Assembly (NCBI RefSeq): GCF_014322795.1
Contig: NZ_JAASTT010000007.1
Coordinates: forward strand, 1-64,000
Source: Paenilisteria portnoyi
GTDB lineage: Bacteria > Bacillota > Bacilli > Lactobacillales > Listeriaceae
Direction: 5' to 3'
DNA: 64,000 nucleotides
Positions within the stretch are counted from its first letter, which is position 1. Each line of letters starts with the position of its first letter. Shown here in pieces: positions 63,667-64,000 of the stretch. The notes under the pieces are model-generated. The model made no database searches, had not been told where the DNA came from, and saw only the letters and a list, made by a program, of their open reading frames with translations. A program made the translations under genes and the position numbers.

Positions 63667-64000
63667 ATGGAAAAACAAAACTATGAGAAAAAAGCGTACG
63701 AAACAATGAAGGAAAAGATTTTGAATGGGCAATTGCGAACGGGGGATCGGGTGCCTGAAAATATGATTGCAAAAGAGCTCGGCATCAGCCGGACACCAGT
63801 TCGCCGTGCTTTAGTTATGCTTGAAACAGAGGGCTTTTTGACGATTGAGAGTAATCGTGGTGCTTTTGTTTGTGAGAGTAAGGTGACGGTAGGCAAGTTC
63901 ATTGAGATGTTGGAAATGTTGGAAGTTCTAACGATTAAGACGATGGATAAAATCGAGACGAAGGGAATTTCTTTTGAGCCGCAGCATTTGTATAAACGTC
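63667..64000 (+). CDS. GntR-family regulator, cut by window end
   Basis: 111 codons visible. Winged helix of GntR type (AYETMKEKILNGQLRTGDRV, MIAKELGISRTPVRRALVML, TEGFLTIESNRGAFVCES), then the start of an FCD-like effector domain (IEMLEMLEVLTIKTMDKIET). The gene runs off the window. Ligand unknown. Confidence 0.85.
   Translation, partial: MEKQNYEKKAYETMKEKILNGQLRTGDRVPENMIAKELGISRTPVRRALVMLETEGFLTIESNRGAFVCESKVTVGKFIEMLEMLEVLTIKTMDKIETKGISFEPQHLYKR

Overview
The window looks like chromosomal DNA of a Listeria species, most likely from the environmental (sensu lato) group around L. weihenstephanensis and L. newyorkensis. The protein families are typical of Listeria, and the Cas13a protein and its 36-nt repeats resemble those I remember from these species. 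No database was consulted, so species placement is an inference.

Layout. 1-4473: core-type genes (flotillin floA with a short NfeD partner, a MerR/SRPBCC pair, azoreductase, an Eis-like acetyltransferase). 4474-4563: tRNA-Ser(CGA). 4564-17502: a genomic island of about 12.9 kb bounded by a 33-bp perfect direct repeat of the tRNA 3' end (4547-4579 and 17470-17502). It carries no recognisable integrase. In order it holds small regulators, a divergent pair of an Rgg-type regulator and an unannotated 37-residue secreted peptide (a candidate pheromone), a type VII secretion LXG nuclease toxin with its two helper proteins and a run of immunity genes (three YezG/DUF600 paralogues, one intact SUKH, one broken SUKH, one DUF4274), and an RNA-targeting type VI-A CRISPR locus. 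In that locus cas13a lies between two arrays of different repeat subtype, without cas1/cas2.

17562-25112: DUF4240, LysR and YeiH, a heterodimeric ABC exporter and a GRP-family sugar transporter with a cre-like site. 25233-34067: surface-protein region with a WxL protein, an Mga/PRD-type regulator, a 1613-residue beta-helix/Ig-repeat surface protein and a lipoprotein. The same 30-bp promoter-like motif occurs on both sides of the regulator. 34118-44513: a co-directional cluster for a surface glycan or protein glycosylation (UDP-ManNAc dehydrogenase, several glycosyltransferases, two alpha/beta-hydrolase-like proteins). 45021-48344: Crp/Fnr regulator, VTC-type polyphosphate polymerase with a DUF4956 membrane partner, class A beta-lactamase-like lipoprotein. 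48378-48501: a structured RNA with mutually exclusive hairpins. 48998-64000: a decayed P-type ATPase, L-lactate dehydrogenase, AI-2E transporter, cardiolipin synthase, YjeM permease, PhzF, VOC proteins, further regulators, CorA, and a GntR gene cut by the window end.

How it fits together. The island reads as a defence and competition package: Cas13a against phage transcripts, and a secreted nuclease toxin against neighbouring cells whose promoter carries an inverted repeat just downstream of the Rgg gene. I infer that the toxin is under peptide quorum control. The type VII secretion machine itself is not in the window and would have to be elsewhere in the genome.
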